DNA from: Verrucomicrobiota bacterium
GTDB lineage: Bacteria > Verrucomicrobiota > Verrucomicrobiia > Limisphaerales > JADJPG01
Assembly (NCBI GenBank): GCA_016713365.1
Contig: JADJPG010000010.1
Span: 62,001-126,000, forward strand
Reading direction: 5' to 3'
Length of the DNA: 64,000 nt
Made by a program: the position numbers and the translations under genes
Shown: piece after piece, positions 16,312 through 24,758 of the stretch
Position numbering within the stretch: position 1 is the stretch's first letter
Layout: every line of letters starts with the position of its first letter
The notes under the pieces: generated by a model
Databases searched by the model: none
What the model was told of the DNA's origin: nothing
What the model saw: the letters and a program-made list of their open reading frames with translations, nothing else

Positions 16312-19296
16312 ATGAAGCTGACTCTGGAAAAATTCGCCCTGGCCATGACGGCCGCCCTCTTCAGCGCGACCGCACTCATCGCCGCAGACAAACCTGGCGC
16401 GTTCGAAGCGCAGTTCATCACCAACACACGCCAGCTCATCTTCGAAGGCAAACGCAGTGGCGAAGGTTATTTCTCTCCAGACGGCAATGCGCTCATCTTC
16501 CAGAGCGAACGCGAGCCGGAGAATCCGTTCTACCAAATCTACTTCCTCGATCTCGAAAGCGGCGACAGCCATCGCGTCTCGCCTGGCACTGGCAAGACAA
16601 CGTGCGCCTTCTTCAAGCCAGGCGCGGACGAAGTGCTCTTCGCCTCCACGCATCTCGATCCCGAAGCGAAGGCCAAGCAGAAGGCAGAACTCGACTTCCG
16701 CGCGTCCGGGAAGCAGCGCCGTTACGCGTGGGATTACGACGAGCACATGGATATCTTCACCGCGCGCCGCGACGGCTCGAATCTCCAGCGCCTCACCACC
16801 ACGCCCGGCTACGACGCCGAGGGTGATTACTCGCCGGACGGCAAGCTCATCGTCTTCTGCTCGCTGCGCGACGCGTATCCGACGAACAAGCTTTCCGCTG
16901 AGGATCTCAAGCGCCTCGAAACCGACCCGGCGTGGTTCGGCGAAATCTACGTGATGAACGCCGACGGCTCGAATCCGCGCCGGCTCACGCATTCACCGGG
17001 CTACGATGGCGGACCGTTCTTCACGCCGGACGGCCAGCGCATCGTCTGGCGGCGCTTCGATGACAAGGGCGTGAACGCCGACGTCTACACCATGAAGCTC
17101 GATGGCTCCGACGTGCGTCGCATCACGGATTTCGGAGCGATGTCGTGGGCGCCGTATTTCCATCCGTCCGGCGAGTATCTGATCTTCACGGCGAACAAAC
17201 TCGGCTTCGCCAACTTCGAGCTCTTCCTCACCGACGCGAACGGCACAAAGGAACCGGTGCGCATCACGTTCACGGACGGCTTCGATGGACTGCCCGTTTT
17301 CTCACCCGATGGCAACAAGCTCTGCTGGACCTCCGGCCGCACCGCCGACGGCAAATCGCAACTCTTCCTCGGCAACTGGAATCACACCGCCGCCCTCGCC
17401 GCGCTCAAGGCCGCGCCCGCGCGAGTGCAAGGCGGTGCGTCCATCGCCAGTAGCAGCGGACGTGAATCCGCTCATTCTTCCACCTCCCAGCCTGATCAGA
17501 GCCTCCTCACGTCGGCTGCGACACCGGAGATTTCGCAAGCCGATCTCCGCGCCCAGGTTGCCTACCTCGCTTCCGAGAAACTCGAAGGCCGCGCCACCGG
17601 CAGCGAAGGGGCGAAGCTCGCCGCCGACTTCATCGCCGACCAATTCAAGACCGCCGGACTCCAGCCCGCGCCCGGCAACAGTGGCTTCTTTCATCCGTTC
17701 GAATTCAACGCCGGCGTCCGCGTCGTGACGAACGCGAACACGCTCACCGTCTCCGGCGAAAACCTCGCTGCCGTCTTCGGCGTGCAGAAAGATTTCCGTC
17801 CGCTCTCGTTCACCGCGAACGCCGAAGCCGAGGGCGATGTCGTCTTCGTCGGCTACGGGCTCTCCGTCCCGGGCAAGCTCGGCGAAGGCTACGATTCCTA
17901 CGACGGCGTGAACGTCTCGAACAAGATCGCGCTCGTCCTCCGCTACGTGCCCGAGGAGGTCGATGCCAAGCGCCGCGCGGAACTCAATCGCTACGCCGGC
18001 CTGCGCTACAAGGCCATGCTCGCGCGCGACCACGGCGCGAAGGCCGTGCTCTTCGTCACCGGACCGAACTCGCCGAACCCTGGCGAACTCGCGGGCCTGA
18101 ACTTCGACAGCAGCCTCGCCGGCTCCGGCATCGTCGCCGCGTCCATCAGCAGCAATGTCATCGCCGCGCTCTTCGCCGGATCGGGCAAGGATCTCAAGGC
18201 GCTCCAGTCGCGGCTCGACAAGGAAGATCCCCACGCCGAAAGCGGCTTCACGCTCGCGAAGACGAAAGTGAAGATCACCACCGCCGTCGAACACCTCAAG
18301 AAGACCGACCGCAACGTCGTGGCGATGATTCCGCCCGGCGACACCTCGAAGCCGGCCGAATACATTCTCGTCGGCGCGCACTACGATCACCTCGGCCACG
18401 GCGAATCCGGCGGCGCCATGCAACGCGCTGGTGAAGAGCACGCCATTCATTACGGCGCAGACGACAACGCCTCCGGCACCGCCGCCATTCTCGAACTCGC
18501 CGCCGCGCTCGCCAGGGAACGCGCCGCCAAGCCCGAGAACTTTTCGCGCGGACTCATCTTCGCGCTCTGGTCCGGCGAAGAGATCGGCCTCATCGGCTCG
18601 TCGCACTTCGCCGAGCATCCGCCCGTCGCAATGTCGAACATCGCCGCGTATGTGAACTTCGACATGGTCGGCCGCCTGCGCGACAACAAGCTCAGCCTGC
18701 AAGGCGTCGGCTCCTCGAGCGCGTGGCGCAAGCTCATCGAGAAACGCAACGTCGCCGCCGGCTTCAACGTCGCGCTCCAGGAAGACCCTTACCTGCCCAC
18801 CGACACCACGCCGTTCTACTCGAAGCGCGTGCCCGTGCTGAACTTCTTCACCGGCAGCCACGAGGATTACCATCGCCCGACCGACAAGCCCGACACGCTC
18901 AACTACGACGGCCTCGAACGCATCACGAAGTTCGCCCGCGCCCTTCTCGCCGATCTCGCCAAAGGCCCGGAGCGTCCTGATTACCTCACCGTCGCCCGCA
19001 CTGATTCCGGCGGCGGCAGTCGCGAGAATCTGCGCGCTTACCTCGGCACCATTCCCGACTACGCCACGGAAGTTCCCGGCGTGAAACTCTCCGGCGTGCG
19101 CGGCGGCGCCCCGGCGGAAAAGGCCGGCCTGAAAGGCGGCGACATCATCGTGGAATTTGGCGGCAAGAAGATCGCAAACATCTACGACTACACCTACGCG
19201 ATGGACGCCGTGAAGATTGGTCAACCCGTGAAAGTCACCGTCCTCCGCGACGGCCAGCGCGTCACGCTCACCGTCACGCCGGAGGCGCGGAAGTAA
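16312..19296 (+). CDS. Exported TolB-like propeller / M28 aminopeptidase / PDZ protein
   Basis: ATG at 16312 gives a signal peptide (LALAMTAALFSATALIAA-like) and 994 residues. Domains in order: five PD40/TolB-type propeller repeats (for example 'GYFSPDGNALIFQSER', 'GDYSPDGKLIVF', 'PVFSPDGNKLCW'; about 50-360); a low-complexity linker (379-404) derived from a dispersed hairpin repeat; and an M28 zinc peptidase with a PA-like insert. Its metal ligands are His in 'GAHYDHLGHG' (~689), Asp in 'GADDNASG' (~715), Glu-Glu in 'SGEEIGL' (~755), Asp in 'NFDMVGR' and His in 'SHEDYHRPTD'. A C-terminal PDZ domain (~926-990) ends it. A periplasmic or outer-surface role in peptide breakdown is inferred. The propeller could bind substrate or cell wall. 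Confidence 0.9.
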   Translation: MKLTLEKFALAMTAALFSATALIAADKPGAFEAQFITNTRQLIFEGKRSGEGYFSPDGNALIFQSEREPENPFYQIYFLDLESGDSHRVSPGTGKTTCAFFKPGADEVLFASTHLDPEAKAKQKAELDFRASGKQRRYAWDYDEHMDIFTARRDGSNLQRLTTTPGYDAEGDYSPDGKLIVFCSLRDAYPTNKLSAEDLKRLETDPAWFGEIYVMNADGSNPRRLTHSPGYDGGPFFTPDGQRIVWRRFDDKGVNADVYTMKLDGSDVRRITDFGAMSWAPYFHPSGEYLIFTANKLGFANFELFLTDANGTKEPVRITFTDGFDGLPVFSPDGNKLCWTSGRTADGKSQLFLGNWNHTAALAALKAAPARVQGGASIASSSGRESAHSSTSQPDQSLLTSAATPEISQADLRAQVAYLASEKLEGRATGSEGAKLAADFIADQFKTAGLQPAPGNSGFFHPFEFNAGVRVVTNANTLTVSGENLAAVFGVQKDFRPLSFTANAEAEGDVVFVGYGLSVPGKLGEGYDSYDGVNVSNKIALVLRYVPEEVDAKRRAELNRYAGLRYKAMLARDHGAKAVLFVTGPNSPNPGELAGLNFDSSLAGSGIVAASISSNVIAALFAGSGKDLKALQSRLDKEDPHAESGFTLAKTKVKITTAVEHLKKTDRNVVAMIPPGDTSKPAEYILVGAHYDHLGHGESGGAMQRAGEEHAIHYGADDNASGTAAILELAAALARERAAKPENFSRGLIFALWSGEEIGLIGSSHFAEHPPVAMSNIAAYVNFDMVGRLRDNKLSLQGVGSSSAWRKLIEKRNVAAGFNVALQEDPYLPTDTTPFYSKRVPVLNFFTGSHEDYHRPTDKPDTLNYDGLERITKFARALLADLAKGPERPDYLTVARTDSGGGSRENLRAYLGTIPDYATEVPGVKLSGVRGGAPAEKAGLKGGDIIVEFGGKKIANIYDYTYAMDAVKIGQPVKVTVLRDGQRVTLTVTPEARK
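17450..17522 (+). repeat. Hairpin repeat A, copy 1, inside the M28 peptidase gene
   Basis: Left arm GTAGCAGCGGACGTGAATCC and right arm ending CTCACGTCGGCTGCGAC surround a non-conserved centre, the same plan as the perfect copy at 21636-21706. It is read in frame as a Ser-rich linker (SSSGRESAHS ... SLLTSAAT) between the propeller and peptidase domains. Confidence 0.75.
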
Positions 19297-19314
19297 GCTC
19301 CGCACTTCATTTTC

Positions 19315-19450
19315 GTAGCAGCGGACGTGAGTCCGCTCTGATCGAAGGGCTGAAAGCCCGAAAGATAATAGCCCAGGGCAAAGCGAGTCCGCGAGCGACG
19401 CCCTGGGTTCATCGTTCAGCAAACATCTTAAGCCCTGAAAGGGCGGCACA
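19315..19450 (+). repeat. Composite repeat: A half-arm joined to repeat B copy 1
   Basis: 19315-19344 is the left arm of repeat A (GTAGCAGCGGACGTGAGTCC). It runs directly into repeat B (about 19346-19450), which contains three small hairpins: GGGCT-GAA-AGCCC, then CCAGGGC...GCCCTGG, then GCCCTGAAAGGGC. It lies in the convergent gap between the M28 peptidase and the HD gene, just after the peptidase stop, and could act as a transcript end structure. Confidence 0.8.
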
Positions 19451-19455
19451 ACCTC

Positions 19456-20085
19456 TCACCACACCCGTTTCAGCTTTCGGATAGAGTCCGTCAGATTGCG
19501 ACGCGCGCTGTCCTCATACTTCGCCGCGAACAAATCCGTCGTGTAGATGCGCTTCCGGTCGAGGAAACGCTCGAGAATCTCCGCACGCTTGGGCTTGAAC
19601 ACCAGCGCGGGCACCCAGCTGTATTCCTCGCGAATCTGCGCTTCATACTCCAAGAATCTCGGCTCGTCCTTGCCAAGGATGCTCAGGTCCACATCCACCA
19701 GCAGACCGGCATCCGGGCCGGCCTCGGTGCTGTGCGTTTTCGTCGCCATCACCAGGCTGCCCACGGTCGCGGCGAGCTTGGATTGCCCTCCCGCTTCGAG
19801 GCAACTCACCGCCATCGCGGCGCTGCGCTCCTCGTTGTCGCCGGCCTTGGGATCGTAAACCGCATCGTGAAACCACAGCGCCAACTCCACGGCCGCCGGG
19901 TCTTGGGCGAGATGCTTTGCACCGTCGAATTCCGCCAGACATTCCGCAATGTGCTGCTGGTTGTGATAATGCCGCTGCGGCTCGGCGTAAGCCTGCGTCA
20001 ACCGGTCGTACCACGGCGACGCGTCGCCATCGAGGCCGGAGGCCTGCCACAATTGCAGCCAACGCTCCTGTCCGGGCCAATTCAT
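19456..20085 (-). CDS. HD-domain protein, predicted metal-dependent phosphohydrolase
   Basis: The 209-residue protein carries 'RHYHNQQHIAECLAEF' (first His cluster) and 'ELALWFHDAVYDP' with the HD pair, followed by 'DNEERSA', the pattern of the COG4339-type HD family. These metal-binding residues suggest hydrolysis of a phosphate ester, probably nucleotide-like, in the cytoplasm, but no substrate is established. Its start overlaps the coaD stop by 4 bases, so it is co-translated with coaD. It ends just before a composite hairpin repeat. Confidence 0.82.
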   Translation of the reverse strand: MNWPGQERWLQLWQASGLDGDASPWYDRLTQAYAEPQRHYHNQQHIAECLAEFDGAKHLAQDPAAVELALWFHDAVYDPKAGDNEERSAAMAVSCLEAGGQSKLAATVGSLVMATKTHSTEAGPDAGLLVDVDLSILGKDEPRFLEYEAQIREEYSWVPALVFKPKRAEILERFLDRKRIYTTDLFAAKYEDSARRNLTDSIRKLKRVW

Positions 20086-20582
20086 GGGCGCGCCTTGATG
20101 AGATGTCGATAGACCGGCTCTGGCACATACTTCTTGGCCACGCGTTGCCAGCCCTTCGGTCCGACCAATCCCTTCACCATGCTGCTGCTCACCTCGGCGA
20201 TGTCGCGCGGCGGCATGAGGAACACCGTGCAGATATCCGGGTCGAGATCGCCATTGATGTTCCGCATCGTGCGCTCATACTCGTAATCGCTTCCAGACCG
20301 AATGCCGCGGAGGATGTGCGTGGCGCCGAGCTGCTGCGCGTAATCGATCAGGTAAAGGTTCGAGAACGAAGCGATAGATACATTCCGGATGCCCTTCAAC
20401 GACTCTCGAAGCATCGCGAGCCTGACCTCCAGCGGAAAGGTGTAACGCTTCTCCGAATTGATGCCTACCGCCACGACCAGGCTGTCAAAGAGCGCAACGC
20501 CCTGCTCCACCATCCAGAGATGCCCGATGGTCAACGGGTCAAAGCTCCCGGCGTAAACTCCCAAACGTTTCTTCGTTCTCAC
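20082..20582 (-). CDS. coaD: Pantetheine-phosphate adenylyltransferase
   Basis: The 166-residue enzyme catalyses 4'-phosphopantetheine + ATP to dephospho-CoA, the penultimate step of CoA synthesis. The nucleotidyl-transfer motif 'GSFDPLTIGH' is at the start, followed by 'RGIRSGSDYEYE' (usually RGLRxxxDFEYE) and 'EVSSSMVKGL' near the end. Length and start at ATG 20582 fit. It forms a two-gene unit with the downstream HD gene. Immediately upstream are two inverted B repeats. Confidence 0.96.
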   Translation of the reverse strand: MRTKKRLGVYAGSFDPLTIGHLWMVEQGVALFDSLVVAVGINSEKRYTFPLEVRLAMLRESLKGIRNVSIASFSNLYLIDYAQQLGATHILRGIRSGSDYEYERTMRNINGDLDPDICTVFLMPPRDIAEVSSSMVKGLVGPKGWQRVAKKYVPEPVYRHLIKARP

Positions 20583-20635
20583 ACGGGGATGGTAGCAAGG
20601 GGTGCTGCCGTGTCAGCAACACATGCAACGGCCCC

Positions 20636-20740
20636 AAGGGCTGAAAGCCCGACAGATGATAGCCCAGGGCAAAGCGAGCCGGCGAGCGACGCCCTGGGTC
20701 AACCGTCCACAAAATCTCCAAGCCCTGAAAGGGCGGCACA
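20636..20740 (+). repeat. Repeat B, copy 2
   Basis: Same three-hairpin plan as the copy at 19346-19450, with near-identical blocks AAGGGCTGAAAGCCCGA, ATAGCCCAGGGCAAAGCGAG-like, ACGCCCTGGGT and AAGCCCTGAAAGGGCGGCAC. It lies upstream of coaD, inverted relative to the copy at 20801. Confidence 0.85.
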
Positions 20741-20800
20741 ATTCAAAACCTCGACTCAACACACCCCGCTGGTGCCCAGCGTCCGCACGAGGCACATTTC

Positions 20801-20937
20801 TGTCGCCCCTACAGGGCTTGAAGGTTTTTGGACGTCGAACCCAGGGCGGCGCGGACTTCGTCTCGCTTGCCCTGGGCTATCATCTGTCGGGCTTTCAGCC
20901 CTTTCGATTTGAGCCTCATTGCCTCGGCTGCGATGAC
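20801..20937 (-). repeat. Repeat B, copy 3, with a decayed A arm
   Basis: Repeat B in inverse orientation (20801-20904: TGTCGCCCCTACAGGGCTTG, ... CCCAGGGC, GCCCTGGGCTATCATCTGTC, GGGCTTTCAGCCC). It is followed at 20911-20937 by GAGCCTCATTGCCTCGGCTG, which resembles a worn repeat A arm in the position seen at 19315-19345. The gap between coaD and the nucleotidyltransferase gene (20583-20959) consists largely of copies 2 and 3. Confidence 0.75.
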
Positions 20938-20959
20938 AGCGATTCGTGTCCGTTGGTGT

Positions 20960-22000
20960 TCATTCGTGATTCACCATCTCCCGCCGGGCTTTGATCAAGA
21001 ACCGATTCGCCGCCTCGTAGTCGGGGCGTTCGGGAAGTTGGGTTTCGGCGAGGGCGCGTTCGAAGTCGCGGTGGAGTTCCTTGCGCCAGGCGTCCACTTC
21101 GGCCCACGGCAGGTCGCCGCGTTTGACGGCGAGCAGGCGGTCGCGATGAGCTTCCACGCGCACGGGCACCTGGCCGTCGCGCAAGGTGGCCGCGCCGGTC
21201 AGCAGCAGGCGCAGCAGGTGCATGGCGTGTTTGCAACGGACTTCGCCGCGCGTGCGCAGGTCCTGCTCCATCTTTTTGAACTGGCTCATCGCGTACCCGT
21301 TGAAGGTCTGGAAAATCATCTGGCTCAGAAACGCGTCGCGAATGGCCAGCAGTTCCCCGCCGAGCGGCGTGACTTTCTCGACCATCGGCGAGTAGAGGCA
21401 TTCGAGGATGTTCGGGTTGGCCTTGAGCGCCATGGTGAGGAATTTCTGCAATTCCCAGTAGCAGCTTTGCGCGGCGTTGTCCTCGAACTGCTCGGGCGCG
21501 CCGAAGAGGGACCATTGAAGATCGGCGGGCGCGAGGTAGATGCCGCGGCGGTCGGTGTCCGAGCCGTCGGCATCGAGTCCATACGCGCGCGAGCCGACGA
21601 CGCAGCGGTAGATGATGAAGGATTCCAAGTCGAATGTAGCAGCGGACGTGAGTCCGCTCTGATCGGCGGTCGGAAGTGAAGTGAGCCGACTCACGTCGGC
21701 TGCTACATCAGAAGTCGATTCGTTCGAGGGCTCAACGGAGTTTCGCCCCACCCCAGCAGGGGCCTGGGCCGCCCCAAGCCGGTCCTTGAAGTGTTTCAGG
21801 ACATCGAGCTGGTCGCGGGCGAGCGCGGCTTCGAAGCCGTCCGGGAAGCGCACGAGGAACTTCTCACCCTCCACCGCGGGCTTACGCGTGACGACGCCGA
21901 CCGCACCACGCGGATGCACGAGCGAATCGTTTGTGCCGCGCACTTCCACGAGCGAGACGACCTGGGTCCCGGCGAAGATGTTGTTCGGCTGGTGCGACAT
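20960..22000 (-). CDS. Predicted nucleotidyltransferase (COG3541-like) with N-terminal extra domain
   Basis: From ATG 22000 the protein has 346 residues. Residues 1-97 form a small beta-rich domain ('FAGTQVVSLVEV', 'GVVTRKPAVEGEKFLVRFPD'). A linker (about 98-121) is encoded by hairpin repeat A. The polymerase-beta-like nucleotidyltransferase core follows, with 'VVGSRAYGLDADGSDTDRRG' giving the GS...SDxDxRG metal/nucleotide site, then a helical C-terminus ('KHAMHLLRLLL'). This resembles the RlaP/COG3541 proteins of phage and bacterial genomes, whose role is not settled. It is divergent from the EEP gene, with 92 bases between. Confidence 0.75.
   Translation of the reverse strand: MSHQPNNIFAGTQVVSLVEVRGTNDSLVHPRGAVGVVTRKPAVEGEKFLVRFPDGFEAALARDQLDVLKHFKDRLGAAQAPAGVGRNSVEPSNESTSDVAADVSRLTSLPTADQSGLTSAATFDLESFIIYRCVVGSRAYGLDADGSDTDRRGIYLAPADLQWSLFGAPEQFEDNAAQSCYWELQKFLTMALKANPNILECLYSPMVEKVTPLGGELLAIRDAFLSQMIFQTFNGYAMSQFKKMEQDLRTRGEVRCKHAMHLLRLLLTGAATLRDGQVPVRVEAHRDRLLAVKRGDLPWAEVDAWRKELHRDFERALAETQLPERPDYEAANRFLIKARREMVNHE
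21636..21706 (+). repeat. Hairpin repeat A, copy 3, complete, inside the nucleotidyltransferase gene
   Basis: A 71-base imperfect palindrome. The left arm begins GTAGCAGCGGACGTGAGTCC and the right arm ends GACTCACGTCGGCTGCTAC; 24-base arms differ at two paired positions. Each arm also contains its own short palindrome around GCGGAC/GTCCGC. On the minus strand it is translated as 'VSRLTSLPTADQSGLTSAAT', the interdomain linker. Confidence 0.88.
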
Positions 22001-22092
22001 TCCAAGGCGCGAGTATTGACCACCGACCGGGCCTTGGCCAGTACGGTGATTCAACCATTGACCGCCCCTTCGTCCGCCGCTACGAACTCGCC

Positions 22093-23079
22093 ATGCACCA
22101 CGGACCGGTCACTCCAGAAATCGCGAAGGGCCTGCTGGCTCTCAAGAAACGGATTCGCGCCGCGAAGATTCCCTCCTCGAAACTCGACGAGTCGATCAAC
22201 GTCGCGATCTGGAACATCCGCGAGTTCGGCAAGAAATCGCGCACCGACGCCGCCATCCACTACATCGCGGAAATTCTCGGCCAGTTCGATCTCATCGCGC
22301 TGGTCGAACTGCGCGATGACCTGACGGATCTCGAACGGGCGTTGCGGTATCTCGGGCCGAGTTGGGATGTCGTTTACTCAGACTGGATCGATGACGACGG
22401 CGGCAATGCCGAGCGCACCGGGTTCCTCTACGACAAGCGCGCCGTGACGTTCAACGGCCTCGCCGCCGAGGTGGATGCGCCGCGCGAGAAGCAGGCGACG
22501 GAGTATCTCGCCAAGCAATCGTTCTGGCGCGCGCCGTATCTCTGCTCGTTCCGCGCGGGCAATTTCGACTTCCTCGCGCTGGCCACGCACACGCGCTGGG
22601 GCGACAGCGCGAAGGGTCGGCAGGCCGAGTTGCAGATGCTGGCCGATTGGATCAAGAAACGGACGGACGCGAAGGCGCTCGAGGACACAGACCTGATCGT
22701 GATGGGCGATTTCAACATCCCGAAGATCGGCGACAAACTCTTCAACGCACTGACGAGCTGCGGTCTGATGATTCCCGAAGTGCTGCGGGAATTGAAGGCG
22801 GGCGATCAGGTGGTGGGCGGCAGCAATCTCGGCAAGGACGCGCGCTACGATCAGATTCTGCATCTGCCAACGCACGAGAAGCGCTTCAGCAACGGCGGCG
22901 GCGTGATGGATTTCCTGGGCGAAGGTGACGCGTTGCTTAAAGTGCTGTTCCCCGGCGCGAACTACACCCGTGAACAATCCACCTACCAGCTCTCGGACCA
23001 TTTCCCGGTGTGGGTGCAGATCAAGACGGACATCGAAGGCGATCGCCTCACGCAGATTGTGCAGAACAGCAAAAAGTAA
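22093..23079 (+). CDS. Endonuclease/exonuclease/phosphatase family protein
   Basis: ATG at 22093 gives 328 residues. The DNase I-like (EEP) fold signatures are in order: 'NVAIWNIREFG', 'DLIALVELRDD' (catalytic Glu), 'RTGFLYDKRAV', 'FLALATHTRWG', 'DLIVMGDFNIP' (GDFN) and 'YQLSDHFPVW' (terminal SDH). These residues support Mg-dependent phosphodiester cleavage; DNA, RNA or a small phosphoester are all possible substrates. No signal peptide is visible. It diverges from the nucleotidyltransferase gene, which hints at a shared regulatory region, though a functional link is only conjecture. Confidence 0.87.
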   Translation: MHHGPVTPEIAKGLLALKKRIRAAKIPSSKLDESINVAIWNIREFGKKSRTDAAIHYIAEILGQFDLIALVELRDDLTDLERALRYLGPSWDVVYSDWIDDDGGNAERTGFLYDKRAVTFNGLAAEVDAPREKQATEYLAKQSFWRAPYLCSFRAGNFDFLALATHTRWGDSAKGRQAELQMLADWIKKRTDAKALEDTDLIVMGDFNIPKIGDKLFNALTSCGLMIPEVLRELKAGDQVVGGSNLGKDARYDQILHLPTHEKRFSNGGGVMDFLGEGDALLKVLFPGANYTREQSTYQLSDHFPVWVQIKTDIEGDRLTQIVQNSKK

Positions 23080-23114
23080 GCGGACGCTTCTCAACGTCAT
23101 CCGCGCGCATCAGG

Positions 23115-24758
23115 TCAGTCCATCGGCGACCACTTCGCACGCCCCGCGGCAGCGCGGAATACCAGGTAGAGCGCGGCCACCGCGACGGTTTCGCCGACGA
23201 GGAATGGCACAAACCATCCACCCGACCAAGCCCAGATGGAGATCCCCGTCAGCGCGGCCGCCGCGACGAGAAACAGGATCATGTGCAAGCCGCGTCCCGC
23301 TGACTTCGCTTCGTCAGCCGGCTGACTGAAGGGAATGGCCGTGCCGTTCAAGCAGGGACCAATGAGGCAAAGCGGCATCGCAATCACGCCGGGCAGCAAT
23401 AGCGCAAGGTGGGAGAACGAACCGCTCGCCACCCAAGTCAACGTCGCGTAGAGCAACATGACCGGCACGGTGAGCAACAGCAGCACGGCGCGACGCAGCC
23501 CGCGATTGAGCGGCGCGGGGCCCGGCAGAGGCGCGGTGCGAAAGACGTCGGCTGCCTGCCATTGTTGCGAGTATTGGAGCAGGCTGATCCCAAGCAACGG
23601 CACGAGCCCAATGTAAGTTCCCGAAAACGCCGCTCCGAAGCTTCCCGCGTCTCCTTTTGTCCCGCGAACCAAGAATATCAACGGCATGATCAGCATCGGA
23701 GCGAGCCCGGGATACACGCGTAGTTTCACATCGCGATCCCGGACGAGATAAGCGGCCACGAGGACGAATGTGGCGCGGGAAACGGAGTCCTTCAGCCACC
23801 AGCTGAGCGGCGGCATCTGGCTCAACCGATCGAGCCAGCGGCGCTTCGCGCGCGGACGTTCGGGAGGGCCGGACATTTCGTTGAGCCGCTGGAGGCCGGC
23901 ACCGTAGTCATTGGCCAGTCGCCCGAATGCCGTCCACAAGACCAGTGCCGTCGCCACGACGCCAGTCGCCGCGAGCGCCCAAGCGATGCCGGAACTTCGT
24001 CCCATGAAGGCGATATCGAATCCCGCAAACCACGCCGGCGGCAACGCCCATACCCACCACGTCTCCGGGCTGATGGCCAGCTGACCGCGCAGTCGCACCA
24101 TCAATTGCGGCACCAGCTGACCGGCCATCACCATGCCGATGGCCATCACCACCTGCGCAGTGGTCATCAAGGCATCCAGCCGTTCGCGACCGAACCAGCG
24201 CAGGCACAGCTGATAAACGAGCACCACCGAACCCGTGCAGAACAACGCCAGCAGCACCGTGGAGAACAGGTGCGCCACGACGAACATCACGCCACCGTCC
24301 CGCATCAGTGATCCTGCGATGATGCCCGCCAGATTGAAGGCGCAGGCGAGCCAGAGGGACACTTGCACCAGCACGCCGATCTTCGCCCAGAGCAGACTGC
24401 GGGGCGTCACGGGACGATGCATCAAGATGTCCGCCTCTTCCTTGTTGAAGAGAACTTCGCCCGAGGACGACGCGACGAACATGCCAACAAACATCAGCGT
24501 CATCGCGTGCAGATAAGCAGACAGCGCAAACAACGGCTGTCCCAGGAACGTCAGCGCCAGGCAACCGAACAACGCGTACAAAACCAGCGTGGTGGCCAGC
24601 TTTGAGCCAACGGATTTCGGCGCCTTCTCCTTCTTCAATCCGCGCGCTCCCCTGCCCCGCAGGAACAGGGTGAGGAAGAGGCGTCGCAGCGTTTGCTCCG
24701 GCGACGGCGGGGGCGATGCAGGAGGCAGGGGTGGCGGCTGGACAGGCGGATTACTCAT
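23115..24758 (-). CDS. ABC transporter permease, ABC-2 exporter type
   Basis: A 547-residue integral membrane protein with about a dozen hydrophobic segments. The N-terminus is Pro-rich (SNPPVQPPPLPPASPPP) and cytoplasmic by inference. 'EVLFNKEEADILMHRPVTPR' is a cytoplasmic segment typical of large exporter permeases. A soluble loop around residues 285-325 is basic. Its start overlaps the ATPase stop by 4 bases, so the pair forms one transporter. The substrate is unknown. Confidence 0.8.
   Translation of the reverse strand: MSNPPVQPPPLPPASPPPSPEQTLRRLFLTLFLRGRGARGLKKEKAPKSVGSKLATTLVLYALFGCLALTFLGQPLFALSAYLHAMTLMFVGMFVASSSGEVLFNKEEADILMHRPVTPRSLLWAKIGVLVQVSLWLACAFNLAGIIAGSLMRDGGVMFVVAHLFSTVLLALFCTGSVVLVYQLCLRWFGRERLDALMTTAQVVMAIGMVMAGQLVPQLMVRLRGQLAISPETWWVWALPPAWFAGFDIAFMGRSSGIAWALAATGVVATALVLWTAFGRLANDYGAGLQRLNEMSGPPERPRAKRRWLDRLSQMPPLSWWLKDSVSRATFVLVAAYLVRDRDVKLRVYPGLAPMLIMPLIFLVRGTKGDAGSFGAAFSGTYIGLVPLLGISLLQYSQQWQAADVFRTAPLPGPAPLNRGLRRAVLLLLTVPVMLLYATLTWVASGSFSHLALLLPGVIAMPLCLIGPCLNGTAIPFSQPADEAKSAGRGLHMILFLVAAAALTGISIWAWSGGWFVPFLVGETVAVAALYLVFRAAAGRAKWSPMD

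Noticed and set aside
17302..19449. Minus-strand frame of 715 codons opposite the M28 peptidase
   Set aside because: G+C-rich antisense frame with Gly/Val/Arg/Glu bias and no domains; the plus strand has a full set of peptidase motifs.
20602..20994. Small frames over the B repeats (e.g. encoding ALGYHLSGFQPF)
   Set aside because: These peptides are translations of the repeat itself in several frames and orientations, with no independent sign of coding.
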